Origin: Edaphochlamys debaryana | Lineage: Eukaryota > Chlorophyta > Chlorophyceae > Chlamydomonadales | Length of the DNA: 64,000 nucleotides | Direction: 5' to 3' | Assembly: GCA_016858145.1 (NCBI GenBank) | Contig: JAEHOE010000088.1 | Coordinates: forward strand, 124,001 to 188,000 | Part shown: piece by piece, positions 1 through 11,765 of the stretch | Numbering within the stretch: the stretch's first letter is position 1 | Layout: the number at the start of each line of letters is the position of its first letter | Program-made: the position numbers and the translations under genes | The notes under the pieces: generated by a model | Databases searched by the model: none | Seen by the model: only the letters and a program-made list of their open reading frames with translations | Told to the model about the DNA's origin: nothing

Positions 1-9
1 TTGCGCAGG

Positions 10-2518
10 ATGGCTGCGAATGCCGCATCGCGCTTCGACACGGCTCCGCCGCTGCCCGCTGACCTGCTGGAGCGTGCGGCTGTGGAGCTGGGCGAGACGC
101 CGCAGAGCCGGGAGGACGGTGAGCGGGGCGGCAGGGCGAGTCGTGGGCGCCGTTCCGAGCTGGGTTTTGCGTACCGGCAGGTGCAGGAGCATGCGTCAAG
201 TACCGGTAGGCTGCTGCAGCGGAACCAGCGCTGGGGCCACAGCCCTCCGCCCTCCGCCCTCCCCCCTGCGCCCCCGGCCCCCAGGCCTGCGCGCACTGCA
301 CGAGTACTACGATGCCCACCCCCAGGAGCGGCCACACAGGTGAGCGAGCGGACGACGGCGGACGCGCGCGTGGGCGAGGCGAGGAGGGCACGGGGCAGGC
401 CGCCAACACGCACACACGCACGCTCATTCGCCTACCTCCGCTGTCCCGCGCCCCCGCCCCTCCCAGGATGGACGCGCCCTACCTGCTCATGTTTCTGCGC
501 CATGCAAAATTCGACACCGCCCAGGCTCGGGGCCGTCTGGATGCCATGGAGCGGTGGCTGAGGGACTGCGGGGACGAGATCGGAGACGTGAGGGGGCTGG
601 GACGGGGCCGGCCGCGACCCTGCAGCTCGTCACTCTGAAGACAGGACGGAGAGACAGGGATGGAGGCGGCAGCAGCAGCATGCGCACGCGCATGCCGTAA
701 CGTCCTCCACCTCCGGCCTTACGGCAAGGCCCCTTGCGCGCTGAGCTGTGTGTGCTCCATCCCCTTCCCTCCTGCCCCGTCTCCCTTTGCTGCATGGTAC
801 GGCAGGTCACCAAGATCCGGGGCACGGACTTCGTTGAGCTGTACGGGCAGGGTTTCATGGGCGTCCTCACCAGTGACCGGAGGTAAGGGGCCGGGAGGGA
901 GGGCAGGTAGGGTGAGCGAGGGACAGGGCCCCACAGGTAGCCTTACGGTGGATGCAAGACGCCCTACCGGAGGCCTCCACCTTGCACAGCACCAAACATC
1001 CAGCCACCCCACGCACGGGCCTTGTTGCCGTGCCCCACCCCCTCTGCCCCTCAACGCTCCTCCGCCGCCGCCCTGCCCGCAGCTTCCCAGTCCCCACCGG
1101 CCTTCCGTTGCCGCCCTGCCCCTGCTCCCCTCATCCCATCATGCCCACCCCCCAGGACCCGCGATGGCTCCTGCATCCACCTGCTGCTGCCGCACAAGAT
1201 GGTCCCCCTGCAGGACCCCTCCCTGCTGCTGCGCTGGAGCGTGTGGGTGCTGATGCGGGGCGTGCACGACCCGTACATCCAGGTGGGGTGGGGGCGTGGG
1301 GCAGGGTGTGTGGGGTGGGGCCTGCCGGAGAAACACCTGTACTCGCATGTGTAAAGGAGATGGGGACCTCCAGTGGAGGGGCCGGGGCAGGTCCACCTGC
1401 TGCACATCAGGAAGCAAGGCCCCGTCAGGCCCCCCAGGCCGAGCGGGCGACAAGCATTCATCAGACACGCTGCGCCTTCTCCGCACACTGCTGAGCCTTC
1501 GCACTCTAGGCGCCTGGGCCTGGCCCAGCTTCGGTCCTTCCTCCCCTTTACCCCGCACGCCCTCGCCCCTTCCCTCTTCCCCCCTAACCCACTTTCCCGC
1601 ATCCCCACTCCCACCCCCGCAGGTGTGCGGCCAGGTCATTGTGGAGAGCGTCGAGCACTACTCTCTGTTTCAAGCGCTGCGGTTCCGTCAGGTGCCGAGG
1701 GAGGTGACGCAGAAGAACCTCAGGTTCGCGCAGGTGAGGCGCGGGGTGGGGTAGGGGTGAGGGTGGGGCGAGTGGGGCCAAGGGCTGAAGGGGTGAAGGA
1801 GGAACCGCAGGACGGGGCAGCGTGCGAGGTGGGGTGTGCGCGGGAGCGCTGGAGGTGCTTGGGACCGGCGGCGTGGGCTAGGGGTCGGGGAGGGAGGAAG
1901 ACGGGAGCGGCGGGCGGCGGGCTAGCTAGCTTCGGCCGGGAGCCCCGGGACCCAAGCCCGACCTCCGTCCTTCCTTTGCTCCATCCCCTTACACCCCGGC
2001 GCTACCTCTGACCCTGGCAGGAGTGCATGCCGTTCCGCCTGCGTGGCATCTGGGTCACCCACATGCCCGCCTGGGTCGGAGTGCTCCTGGCCATCGTGAG
2101 GTGATATGACGCGGAGGAGGGGCCAGGGATGATACCATAGTGGATGGGGAGGGCGAAGGCGAGGGGCTGCTTAGTAAAAGCTCGCGTATCAACCTCTTCA
2201 ACACATGCATCTTTGTCGTCAAGCCCCACTACGGCGGCACTACTTGTGACCCACGCATTCTCCTCCTTCCGCTCATCCCCATCTCCTCACCACCATGCAT
2301 CCCTCGCCCCCCACCTCCCCAGGCCCTTCCTGTCCTCCAAGCTCCGCCCCCGCGTCCGGCTGCTCGGCTCCTCCCCCTCGGAGCTCGCCGCCCTGGTGGA
2401 CCTGGCCCTGCTCCCCCGCGAGCTGGGGGGAAGCCACGCGGACGCAGGGCAGGAGTGGTTCAGGGCGCAGCTGAGGGCGGAGGCGGAGGCCGCGGAGGGG
2501 CAGGGGGAGGCCGAGTAA
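10..2518 (+). CDS. CRAL-TRIO (SEC14/alpha-TTP-like) lipid-binding protein, copy 1
   Basis: Eight exons join in phase: 10-118, 285-339, 467-587, 806-882, 1156-1282, 1623-1733, 2021-2100, 2323-2518 (291 residues, TAA stop). All introns are GT..AG. Exon 3 carries the CRAL-TRIO N-terminal signature PYLLMFLRHAKFDTAQAR. Exons 4-8 carry the lipid-binding fold, ending in the typical string FRLRGIWVTHMPAWVG, then VRPFLSSKLRPRVRLLG and LLPRELGG, the usual 'HxxNxPw.....vkPFLs.kl..ri...G......l....LP.elGG' pattern of alpha-tocopherol-transfer/clavesin-type proteins. These bind one hydrophobic ligand and move it between membranes; the ligand cannot be read from sequence. The start is the first ATG after GCGCAGG; the promoter lies outside the window. 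The encoded protein is the same as copy 2, because the noted substitutions fall in introns or flank. Confidence 0.9.
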
Positions 2519-3351
2519 GTGGTTAGGTAGATGGGAGACGGCGGCCCTGCCTCTGGCCGCACTCGATCGACGTGCGTGACTCGAAGGCAATGGCGGTGAA
2601 GGAGCGAAGATGGATGGAGCGGAGCTGAGGCTTGAGGAGAAGCGCCGGTGGGGGTCGGAGGGCAACGGTGCACGTGGAGGAGGAGGACGACGGGTGAACG
2701 AGGAGCCATTCGTTCATTTAGTGTTTTGCAAGACAAATGTGCGTGAGCCGCGGATGGAGTCGAGGCTGGGCGGGATGGCTTTGCTTTGCTTTGTGCAATC
2801 AAGATCACACATTGCGGGAAGGAAGCAGGGGCTGGGATTTGGGCAGGGGCTATTCATTGCCTGGTGTGAGGTGGCGAGGTTTTCACCCCGCCCATGCAAG
2901 AGGGGCAGGACTGGGGCTGGGCGTGGACTGCTCGCGCACAGATCGGGTACCGTAACAGAGATACATCACAACGCGAGTCCTCAGAGCTGCACACCACCTC
3001 TCAACATCCAACAATCCCAGCACTTCGAGAAATTCACTAGTCCGCGCCGCCCAGCCCCTTCCATCGCCGGTGCATGCATGCGTTTCCCCATCCACTCTCT
3101 GCGAGCCGCAAGCAGGACATCAGTCACATCAGCATACGTGATCCCTCGTAACATCCCTCAGCAATGCCGTCCGCTCTACCTGCACAGTCCACGGCCGCAA
3201 CGCAAGAAACCATGCCACCCCGAGACGACCACGCAACCCGTCAAGCACGCACCCCTTGCCCACGACGTGTTAATATGTCCGCCCTTCATCAGGCCCCTGG
3301 TCCTTGTGCGCCAAACCTGTCAATCTGGTCACACGTTGAAGTCTACAGCAC
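2519..3351. other. Intergenic region between convergent genes
   Basis: This 833-bp stretch separates the stop codons of the CRAL-TRIO gene (+) and the ankyrin-like gene (-), so it holds their 3' UTRs. I see no coding exon and no TGTAA poly(A) signal on either strand. The same sequence recurs at 8347-9179 with a single difference (2600 vs 8428). Confidence 0.6.
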
Positions 3352-5235
3352 TTAAGACCGGTTATGCTTCTTGCCCTGCTCAGAGCCCCGCTTCTGCCCG
3401 CGTATCCACTTGTCGACCTCCCACTGATCCCGACGCCGCCCTACAAAAAATCCTCCCAACACTGCTTGCCCCGCCTCCGCCCAGTCTATGCTGATCCCTT
3501 GCTCCGCCATGACTCCCACCAGCCACTGCACCGTGGACAGAGGCGCACCCCAACGGATGGCCTGGGTGAGGAGCTCGGGCCCGAACGGCACGCCCAGGCG
3601 CTGCAGCAGGGGCAGCATGCGCCACTCCTTCGCCTCGAGTGCAGAGGTGTAGAGCTCGTAGCTGGCCGGCGGGACATGAGGGATGTGCACGGAGGACGAC
3701 AGGGGTTAGGGCCTCAAGGTGAAGGAATGGCCCCACAATGAGCCAGCCGGCCTTCGTTCAGTGGGGCTACAGCAGGGGCCAACGCACCGGCTGAGGGCAG
3801 CCCAGCTCCACCAGCAGCTCGACGGCCGCCTCGCAGCCAGAGCGCAGGGCCGCCGGCCACGCCTCCGGAGTCATCCGGCAGCCCTGTGCCTGGAGCCACC
3901 GAATGGTCTCCACACTGCCAGAGCCCGCCCCGGCGGTGAACAGGGCAGCGCCCTCCGTGGCGAGGGTGGCTGCGAAGCCGGGGAGGGACTCCAGCGCCCA
4001 CTCGAGCACGGCCAGCTGACCGCCCGAGGCGGCGCCCTGGGCCACCTGAGCCGGCTCCACGCGGCACCCCGCCTGCGCCAGGAGCTGCAGCACGCGCAGG
4101 TGCCCCGACGCTGCGGCCGGCCGCACCCGTGGGGTATCTTGCCGCACACCCTCCGCCAGCAGCCACGCCAAGGACCCCTCGTGGCCACGGCCCACTGCGG
4201 TGTGCAGGTCGCCTGAGTCGGGCTGCAAGCCCTGCCGCTTTAGCCAATCAAAGCGCTCCACAATCGGGCGGTCGGTGAGCTTGCTGGCGAGGATGCGGTC
4301 GTACCACCACTCGCAGGGAGCGTCCACGTCGTTGGTCAGAACCCAGTCCAGCTTTGCCTCCCAGTCTGCGGTACGGCTCAGGAGTGCTGACTCGCCGTAC
4401 TCGGCAAGCATGCGCACGGAGTCACAGTGCTGCTCTGCCAGGTGCATAGCGGTCTCCAGGTCGCACCCCTCCATGGCAGCCTCGGCTAGATCCATCTGCC
4501 TGTCGTACTCTTCGTACGCGTCGCTGGGCGGATCTGGTGGGTCGTAATAATCATCGTGGTCCTCGCTCTCCTGTGACGCCTCGTCCTCCTCTGCCTCGCT
4601 TGAAGAATCGGCCACCTCCCCCCGCTGCTCGCCTTGCTCGATTAGCCACGACGCCAGGTCGGCGTGGCCGTTGCCGGCGGCCTTGACGGCCGCCCGCCAG
4701 GCCGCCGGGGCCGCCAGCTCACGGCAAGCCTGGAAGCACCACTCGCACAACTCCTGCTTCCCTGACTCTCCAGCACACTCCAGAGACTCCGCCCAGTCGT
4801 CCTTAGAAGCCCCGAGCTCCAGGTTCTCCGCTATCCACTTGCAACTGTCGAGGGCTCCGGCGGCGGCGGCCGCCCGCAGGAGGCTGAGATCGACACCGAT
4901 GTCCGCTGCCGCCAGCGCCACTTCGAGGTTGAGGACCTCATTGCTGGCTGCGGTGATGCACACCAGCTGATCGCGCTGCGCCCGCGTGAGGCTCCTGCAG
5001 GAGCCGGGGGCCGCCCAGCGCTGCTTGAATGCCCGCGCGGGGACGGGATGCGAGTGTGTATGACCGCGTGCTGGCCGCGAAAGTGCTGAGCGGCCGCCCT
5101 ATCCACGATTCGGAGGCAAGCGAGCTCGTTGGGGCTCAGGAGAGGCGCCACGAGCCTGAAGACCAGCGAGCCGGCATCCTCCGAAACGGCGGATGCAGTC
5201 GCGGCCCCTTCGAGGAGAGCTATTCGCTTGGACAT
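3352..5235 (-). pseudogene. F-box/ankyrin-like protein, copy 1 (frameshifted, splice acceptor lost)
   Basis: Member of the chlorophycean ankyrin-like family: an F-box-like N-terminus (SLVFRLVAPLLSPNELACLR), then helical W-L repeats such as LEWALESLPGF and VETIRWLQAQGC, with an acidic insert of about 50 residues. Comparison with copy 3 gives two exons: exon 1 from ATG 5235 to donor GTGCGT at 3787, and exon 2 from about 3666 to stop 3352. Two lesions are seen. A 1-bp deletion after 5054 shifts the frame about 60 codons in, leaving an open frame only from 4963 downward. The intron acceptor AG|GCC of copy 3 is CG|GCC here (base 3668), so exon 2 (ELYTSALEAKEWRMLPLLQR) cannot be joined normally and translation would run into the intron to a stop at 3767. 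Confidence 0.8.
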
Positions 5236-5837
5236 GTAAACATTTAGTTGCAGTCACCACAATAGGCTATGCTTTACGCCCGAGTTCAAGGCGTCAGTTC
5301 GGGATGCTTGGCACTAAGCGTTTATTCCGCGTTTAAAGAGATATGCGAGTGGCCTCTATCATGCAATGCGAGTCGCGACGGTGGACAGAGCTTTGGCGCC
5401 AGTGCAGTACGACGCCAGAAAGTACGGCAGGGTACGGCGGGGGAGCGCTCAGCCGTGAGCGTGCGGGTGTGTGAAGCAACGAGGTGGTTGAGCGGTGGTT
5501 TGGTGTAATGTGGAGGACGGAAAGAAGGGAAGAGTGTGGGAGGGGAGGGAGGAGCGAGGTGCGTGGCGCGGCAAGTTGCCGACCTCTGTCCCCGCCCGCA
5601 CCGAGTCAGCACGCCCGATCTTTGAGCCTGTGAGATGGTGGAGCCAGCCGGCAAGCAAGACACGTATGATAACGGTTGCCTGTGCCAGCTGTCCATGCGT
5701 GCGGGTGCTGCGAGCAGGTGCGCTTGCCGTGCGACCCGGCGACCGCATTTGAGCTGCCCTTCTGCTTCTCACAACGTAGACAAACATCACATCGGCAACC
5801 CTTCCAAAACTGCTTGAACCTTAGTAACTTGCGCAGG
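5236..5837. promoter_or_regulatory. Divergent promoter region between ankyrin-like copy 1 and CRAL-TRIO copy 2
   Basis: About 600 bp lie between two divergently transcribed start codons (5235 on -, 5838 on +). The region is more AT-rich than its surroundings near 5235-5350 and 5760-5830. No TATA box or other motif stands out. Confidence 0.45.
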
Positions 5838-8346
5838 ATGGCTGCGAATGCCGCATCGCGCTTCGACACGGCTCCGCCGCTGCCCGCTGACCTGCTGGAG
5901 CGTGCGGCTGTGGAGCTGGGCGAGACGCCGCAGAGCCGGGAGGACGGTGAGCGGGGCGGCAGGGCGAGTCGTGGGCGCCGTTCCGAGCTGGGTTTTGCGT
6001 ACCGGCAGGTGCAGGAGCATGCGTCACGTACCGGTAGGCTGCTGCAGCGGAACCAGCGCTGGGGCCACAGCCCTCCGCCCTCCGCCCTCCCCCCTGCGCC
6101 CCCGGCCCCCAGGCCTGCGCGCACTGCACGAGTACTACGATGCCCACCCCCAGGAGCGGCCACACAGGTGAGCGAGCGGACGACGGCGGACGCGCGCGTG
6201 GGCGAGGCGAGGAGGGCACGGGGCAGGCCGCCAACACGCACACACGCACGCTCATTCGCCTACCTCCGCTGTCCCGCGCCCCCGCCCCTCCCAGGATGGA
6301 CGCGCCCTACCTGCTCATGTTTCTGCGCCATGCAAAATTCGACACCGCCCAGGCTCGGGGCCGTCTGGATGCCATGGAGCGGTGGCTGAGGGACTGCGGG
6401 GACGAGATCGGAGACGTGAGGGGGCTGGGACGGGGCCGGCCGCGACCCTGCAGCTCGTCACTCTGAAGACAGGACGGAGAGACAGGGATGGAGGCGGCAG
6501 CAGCAGCATGCGCACGCGCATGCCGTAACGTCCTCCACCTCCGGCCTTACGGCAAGGCCCCTTGCGCGCTGAGCTGTGTGTGCTCCATCCCCTTCCCTCC
6601 TGCCCCGTCTCCCTTTGCTGCATGGTACGGCAGGTCACCAAGATCCGGGGCACGGACTTCGTTGAGCTGTACGGGCAGGGTTTCATGGGCGTCCTCACCA
6701 GTGACCGGAGGTAAGGGGCCGGGAGGGAGGGCAGGTAGGGTGAGCGAGGGACAGGGCCCCACAGGTAGCCTTACGGTGGATGCAAGACGCCCTACCGGAG
6801 GCCTCCACCTTGCACAGCACCAAACATCCAGCCACCCCACGCACGGGCCTTGTTGCCGTGCCCCACCCCCTCTGCCCCTCAACGCTCCTCCGCCGCCGCC
6901 CTGCCCGCAGCTTCCCAGTCCCCACCGGCCTTCCGTTGCCGCCCTGCCCCTGCTCCCCTCATCCCATCATGCCCACCCCCCAGGACCCGCGATGGCTCCT
7001 GCATCCACCTGCTGCTGCCGCACAAGATGGTCCCCCTGCAGGACCCCTCCCTGCTGCTGCGCTGGAGCGTGTGGGTGCTGATGCGGGGCGTGCACGACCC
7101 GTACATCCAGGTGGGGTGGGGGCGTGGGGCAGGGTGTGTGGGGTGGGGCCTGCCGGAGAAACACCTGTACTCGCATGTGTAAAGGAGATGGGGACCTCCA
7201 GTGGAGGGGCCGGGGCAGGTCCACCTGCTGCACATCAGGAAGCAAGGCCCCGTCAGGCCCCCCAGGCCGAGCGGGCGACAAGCATTCATCAGACACGCTG
7301 CGCCTTCTCCGCACACTGCTGAGCCTTCGCACTCTAGGCGCCTGGGCCTGGCCCAGCTTCGGTCCTTCCTCCACTTTACCCCGCACGCCCTCGCCCCTTC
7401 CCTCTTCCCCCCTAACCCACTTTCCCGCATCCCCACTCCCACCCCCGCAGGTGTGCGGCCAGGTCATTGTGGAGAGCGTCGAGCACTACTCTCTGTTTCA
7501 AGCGCTGCGGTTCCGTCAGGTGCCGAGGGAGGTGACGCAGAAGAACCTCAGGTTCGCGCAGGTGAGGCGCGGGGTGGGGTAGGGGTGAGGGTGGGGCGAG
7601 TGGGGCCAAGGGCTGAAGGGGTGAAGGAGGAACCGCAGGACGGGGCAGCGTGCGAGGTGGGGTGTGCGCGGGAGCGCTGGAGGTGCTTGGGACCGGCGGC
7701 GTGGGCTAGGGGTCGGGGAGGGAGGAAGACGGGAGCGGCGGGCGGCGGGCTAGCTAGCTTCGGCCGGGAGCCCCGGGACCCAAGCCCGACCTCCGTCCTT
7801 CCTTTGCTCCATCCCCTTACACCCCGGCGCTACCTCTGACCCTGGCAGGAGTGCATGCCGTTCCGCCTGCGTGGCATCTGGGTCACCCACATGCCCGCCT
7901 GGGTCGGAGTGCTCCTGGCCATCGTGAGGTGATATGACGCGGAGGAGGGGCCAGGGATGATACCATAGTGGATGGGGAGGGCGAAGGCGAGGGGCTGCTT
8001 AGTAAAAGCTCGCGTATCAACCTCTTCAACACATGCATCTTTGTCGTCAAGCCCCACTACGGCGGCACTACTTGTGACCCACGCATTCTCCTCCTTCCGC
8101 TCATCCCCATCTCCTCACCACCATGCATCCCTCGCCCCCCACCTCCCCAGGCCCTTCCTGTCCTCCAAGCTCCGCCCCCGCGTCCGGCTGCTCGGCTCCT
8201 CCCCCTCGGAGCTCGCCGCCCTGGTGGACCTGGCCCTGCTCCCCCGCGAGCTGGGGGGAAGCCACGCGGACGCAGGGCAGGAGTGGTTCAGGGCGCAGCT
8301 GAGGGCGGAGGCGGAGGCCGCGGAGGGGCAGGGGGAGGCCGAGTAA
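5838..8346 (+). CDS. CRAL-TRIO (SEC14/alpha-TTP-like) lipid-binding protein, copy 2
   Basis: Same eight-exon model as copy 1, shifted by 5,828: 5838-5946, 6113-6167, 6295-6415, 6634-6710, 6984-7110, 7451-7561, 7849-7928, 8151-8346 (291 residues). No coding difference from copy 1 was found. Here the 5' flank is visible: the ATG at 5838 follows CTTGCGCAGG, and the gene shares a 600-bp divergent upstream region with ankyrin-like copy 1. Two identical copies should raise dosage if both are real. Confidence 0.9.
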
Positions 8347-9179
8347 GTGGTTAGGTAGATGGGAGACGGCGGCCCTGCCTCTGGCCGCACTCGATCGACG
8401 TGCGTGACTCGAAGGCAATGGCGGTGACGGAGCGAAGATGGATGGAGCGGAGCTGAGGCTTGAGGAGAAGCGCCGGTGGGGGTCGGAGGGCAACGGTGCA
8501 CGTGGAGGAGGAGGACGACGGGTGAACGAGGAGCCATTCGTTCATTTAGTGTTTTGCAAGACAAATGTGCGTGAGCCGCGGATGGAGTCGAGGCTGGGCG
8601 GGATGGCTTTGCTTTGCTTTGTGCAATCAAGATCACACATTGCGGGAAGGAAGCAGGGGCTGGGATTTGGGCAGGGGCTATTCATTGCCTGGTGTGAGGT
8701 GGCGAGGTTTTCACCCCGCCCATGCAAGAGGGGCAGGACTGGGGCTGGGCGTGGACTGCTCGCGCACAGATCGGGTACCGTAACAGAGATACATCACAAC
8801 GCGAGTCCTCAGAGCTGCACACCACCTCTCAACATCCAACAATCCCAGCACTTCGAGAAATTCACTAGTCCGCGCCGCCCAGCCCCTTCCATCGCCGGTG
8901 CATGCATGCGTTTCCCCATCCACTCTCTGCGAGCCGCAAGCAGGACATCAGTCACATCAGCATACGTGATCCCTCGTAACATCCCTCAGCAATGCCGTCC
9001 GCTCTACCTGCACAGTCCACGGCCGCAACGCAAGAAACCATGCCACCCCGAGACGACCACGCAACCCGTCAAGCACGCACCCCTTGCCCACGACGTGTTA
9101 ATATGTCCGCCCTTCATCAGGCCCCTGGTCCTTGTGCGCCAAACCTGTCAATCTGGTCACACGTTGAAGTCTACAGCAC
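8347..9179. other. Intergenic region, right copy
   Basis: Copy of 2519-3351 between convergent genes. It contains no exon or signal that I recognise. Confidence 0.6.
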
Positions 9180-11064
9180 TTAAGACCGGTTATGCTTCTT
9201 GCCCTGCTCAGAGCCCCGCTTCTGCCCGCGTATCCACTTGTCGACCTCCCACTGATCCCGACGCCGCCCTACAAAAAATCCTCCCAACACTGCTTGCCCC
9301 GCCTCCGCCCAGTCTATGCTGATCCCTTGCTCCGCCATGACTCCCACCAGCCACTGCACCGTGGACAGAGGCGCACCCCAACGGATGGCCTGGGTGAGGA
9401 GCTCGGGCCCGAACGGCACGCCCAGGCGCTGCAGCAGGGGCAGCATGCGCCACTCCTTCGCCTCGAGTGCAGAGGTGTAGAGCTCGTAGCTGGCCGGCGG
9501 GACATGAGGGATGTGCACGGAGGACGACAGGGGTTAGGGCCTCAAGGTGAAGGAATGGCCCCACAATGAGCCAGCCGGCCTTCGTTCAGTGGGGCTACAG
9601 CAGGGGCCAACGCACCGGCTGAGGGCAGCCCAGCTCCACCAGCAGCTCGACGGCCGCCTCGCAGCCAGAGCGCAGGGCCGCCGGCCACGCCTCCGGAGTC
9701 ATCCGGCAGCCCTGTGCCTGGAGCCACCGAATGGTCTCCACACTGCCAGAGCCCGCCCCGGCGGTGAACAGGGCAGCGCCCTCCGTGGCGAGGGTGGCTG
9801 CGAAGCCGGGGAGGGACTCCAGCGCCCACTCGAGCACGGCCAGCTGACCGCCCGAGGCGGCGCCCTGGGCCACCTGAGCCGGCTCCACGCGGCACCCCGC
9901 CTGCGCCAGGAGCTGCAGCACGCGCAGGTGCCCCGACGCTGCGGCCGGCCGCACCCGTGGGGTATCTTGCCGCACACCCTCCGCCAGCAGCCACGCCAAG
10001 GACCCCTCGTGGCCACGGCCCACTGCGGTGTGCAGGTCGCCTGAGTCGGGCTGCAAGCCCTGCCGCTTTAGCCAATCAAAGCGCTCCACAATCGGGCGGT
10101 CGGTGAGCTTGCTGGCGAGGATGCGGTCGTACCACCACTCGCAGGGAGCGTCCACGTCGTTGGTCAGAACCCAGTCCAGCTTTGCCTCCCAGTCTGCGGT
10201 ACGGCTCAGGAGTGCTGACTCGCCGTACTCGGCAAGCATGCGCACGGAGTCACAGTGCTGCTCTGCCAGGTGCATAGCGGTCTCCAGGTCGCACCCCTCC
10301 ATGGCAGCCTCGGCTAGATCCATCTGCCTGTCGTACTCTTCGTACGCGTCGCTGGGCGGATCTGGTGGGTCGTAATAATCATCGTGGTCCTCGCTCTCCT
10401 GTGACGCCTCGTCCTCCTCTGCCTCGCTTGAAGAATCGGCCACCTCCCCCCGCTGCTCGCCTTGCTCGATTAGCCACGACGCCAGGTCGGCGTGGCCGTT
10501 GCCGGCGGCCTTGACGGCCGCCCGCCAGGCCGCCGGGGCCGCCAGCTCACGGCAAGCCTGGAAGCACCACTCGCACAACTCCTGCTTCCCTGACTCTCCA
10601 GCACACTCCAGAGACTCCGCCCAGTCGTCCTTAGAAGCCCCGAGCTCCAGGTTCTCCGCTATCCACTTGCAACTGTCGAGGGCTCCGGCGGCGGCGGCCG
10701 CCCGCAGGAGGCTGAGATCGACACCGATGTCCGCTGCCGCCAGCGCCACTTCGAGGTTGAGGACCTCATTGCTGGCTGCGGTGATGCACACCAGCTGATC
10801 GCGCTGCGCCCGCGTGAGGCTCCTGCAGGAGCCGGGGGCCGCCCAGCGCTGCTTGAATGCCCGCGCGGGGACGGGATGCGAGATGTGTATGACCGCGTGC
10901 TGGCCGCGAAAGTGCTGAGCGGCCGCCCTATCCACGATTCGGAGGCAAGCGAGCTCGTTGGGGCTCAGGAGAGGCGCCACGAGCCTGAAGACCAGCGAGC
11001 CGGCATCCTCCGAAACGGCGGATGGAGCCTCGGTGCTTCCGACGAGGGCTGTGTTCCTCGACAT
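9180..11064 (-). CDS. F-box/ankyrin-like protein, copy 2 (last exon disconnected)
   Basis: Exon 1 is open from ATG 11064 through donor GTGCGT at 9615. Without splicing it reads on to a stop at 9595, giving 489 residues. The N-terminus has an F-box-like helix (LVFRLVAPLLSPNELACLR) followed by HFRGQHAVIHISHPVP, a string typical of chlorophycean ankyrin-repeat proteins, then about 12 ankyrin-like helices with an acidic Ser/Glu/Asp insert in the middle. As in copy 1, the acceptor that copy 3 uses is mutated (C instead of A on the coding strand, base 9496), so the last exon (about 9494-9180) cannot be joined in frame. The product is probably a C-terminally truncated but otherwise intact protein. 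Its first 16 codons differ from copy 1 although the rest is identical. Function is unknown; F-box/ankyrin proteins usually act as adaptors. Confidence 0.75.
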
Positions 11065-11765
11065 CTTTTAAGGTATGCTGTCAGTGGTGTTAGCTATGCC
11101 GGTGTGTGGCCTTCACTTTGCGTGCATCGGTGGCAAGTGTATGCAAGTCGCGAGCAAGCAGCTGTGGACCGTAGGTGTGACAATTGTAACTAAGTGGATA
11201 CTGTGGGAACCGGGGAGTCCTCGATGGGTGTCCTGCCCCAGTCGTGTGGCACCAGCCCACACCTACACTGCGCATCAGCTCGACGCCGCTGCCCCCCCGT
11301 CCCGTGCCATTTCCACGCAGCTCGCAGCTCAGGGTGTCGACCTGCCCGTCTCGTGCGCGGCTGCTTCACCTATACGATGCGCCTTCTTGCCACGTTGTTC
11401 TCGTCAAACCCCCCGTCCCGTGCCTTCGCGTCAGTGCCGTGTCTTTCAACAGCCACGCTGCCAACGTGCTGCCCTTTGGCATCCCCCGATCCAGCCCAGC
11501 TACTGCCAAGTGCCAACTGCAGTCAACTCCACTTCCTAGGAAGCCAAGCCCACTTCATCAAGGGCTCGCAATCACGACAAGCCCGTCCAACCCAAGCAGC
11601 CTGTCTGCCGCTACCAGGGGCCCAGGGCCCCAGGTAGGGTTCCATTCAGCCTGATATGCCCTCATAGAACGCCGCCCTTTGGCCCCTCATACGGAGCCCC
11701 GACGTTGCCGCAGCAAGCACCCCCAACCCGACCAAGCTTGCTAGGCCAGACAGTCCGGACTGCCG
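11065..11765. other. Intergenic region between ankyrin-like copies 2 and 3
   Basis: About 700 bp hold the upstream region of copy 2 and the 3' flank of copy 3. Open frames exist on + but have no start context, homology or splice pattern. I see no gene here. Confidence 0.5.

Larger units (their letters stand above)
1..5195. repeat. Segmental duplication, left copy
   Basis: This block is repeated in direct orientation at 5829-11024, with an offset of 5,828. It carries a CRAL-TRIO gene (+) and an ankyrin-like gene (-). By eye only a few differences are visible: a substitution at 199 (6027), one at 1545 (7373), one at 2600 (8428), and a 1-bp deletion after 5054 relative to 10883. Identity stops abruptly at 5195/11024, inside the first exon of the ankyrin-like genes, where the two remain alignable but diverged. 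The left boundary is cut by the window start, so the true unit may be longer. The near-identity means either a very recent event, gene conversion, or an assembly artefact (retained haplotype). Confidence 0.95.
5829..11024. repeat. Segmental duplication, right copy
   Basis: Near-identical direct copy of 1-5195. This copy keeps the A at 10883 that the left copy has lost, and copy 3 near 13494 also has it, so the left copy is the mutated one. See the left copy for the list of differences. Confidence 0.95.

Noticed and set aside
2610..3494. Open frame of 294 codons on + (repeated at 8438-9322)
   Set aside because: It lies in the 3' flank between convergent genes, overlaps the ankyrin-like exon on the other strand, has no homology, and its codon pattern is that of random GC-rich sequence.
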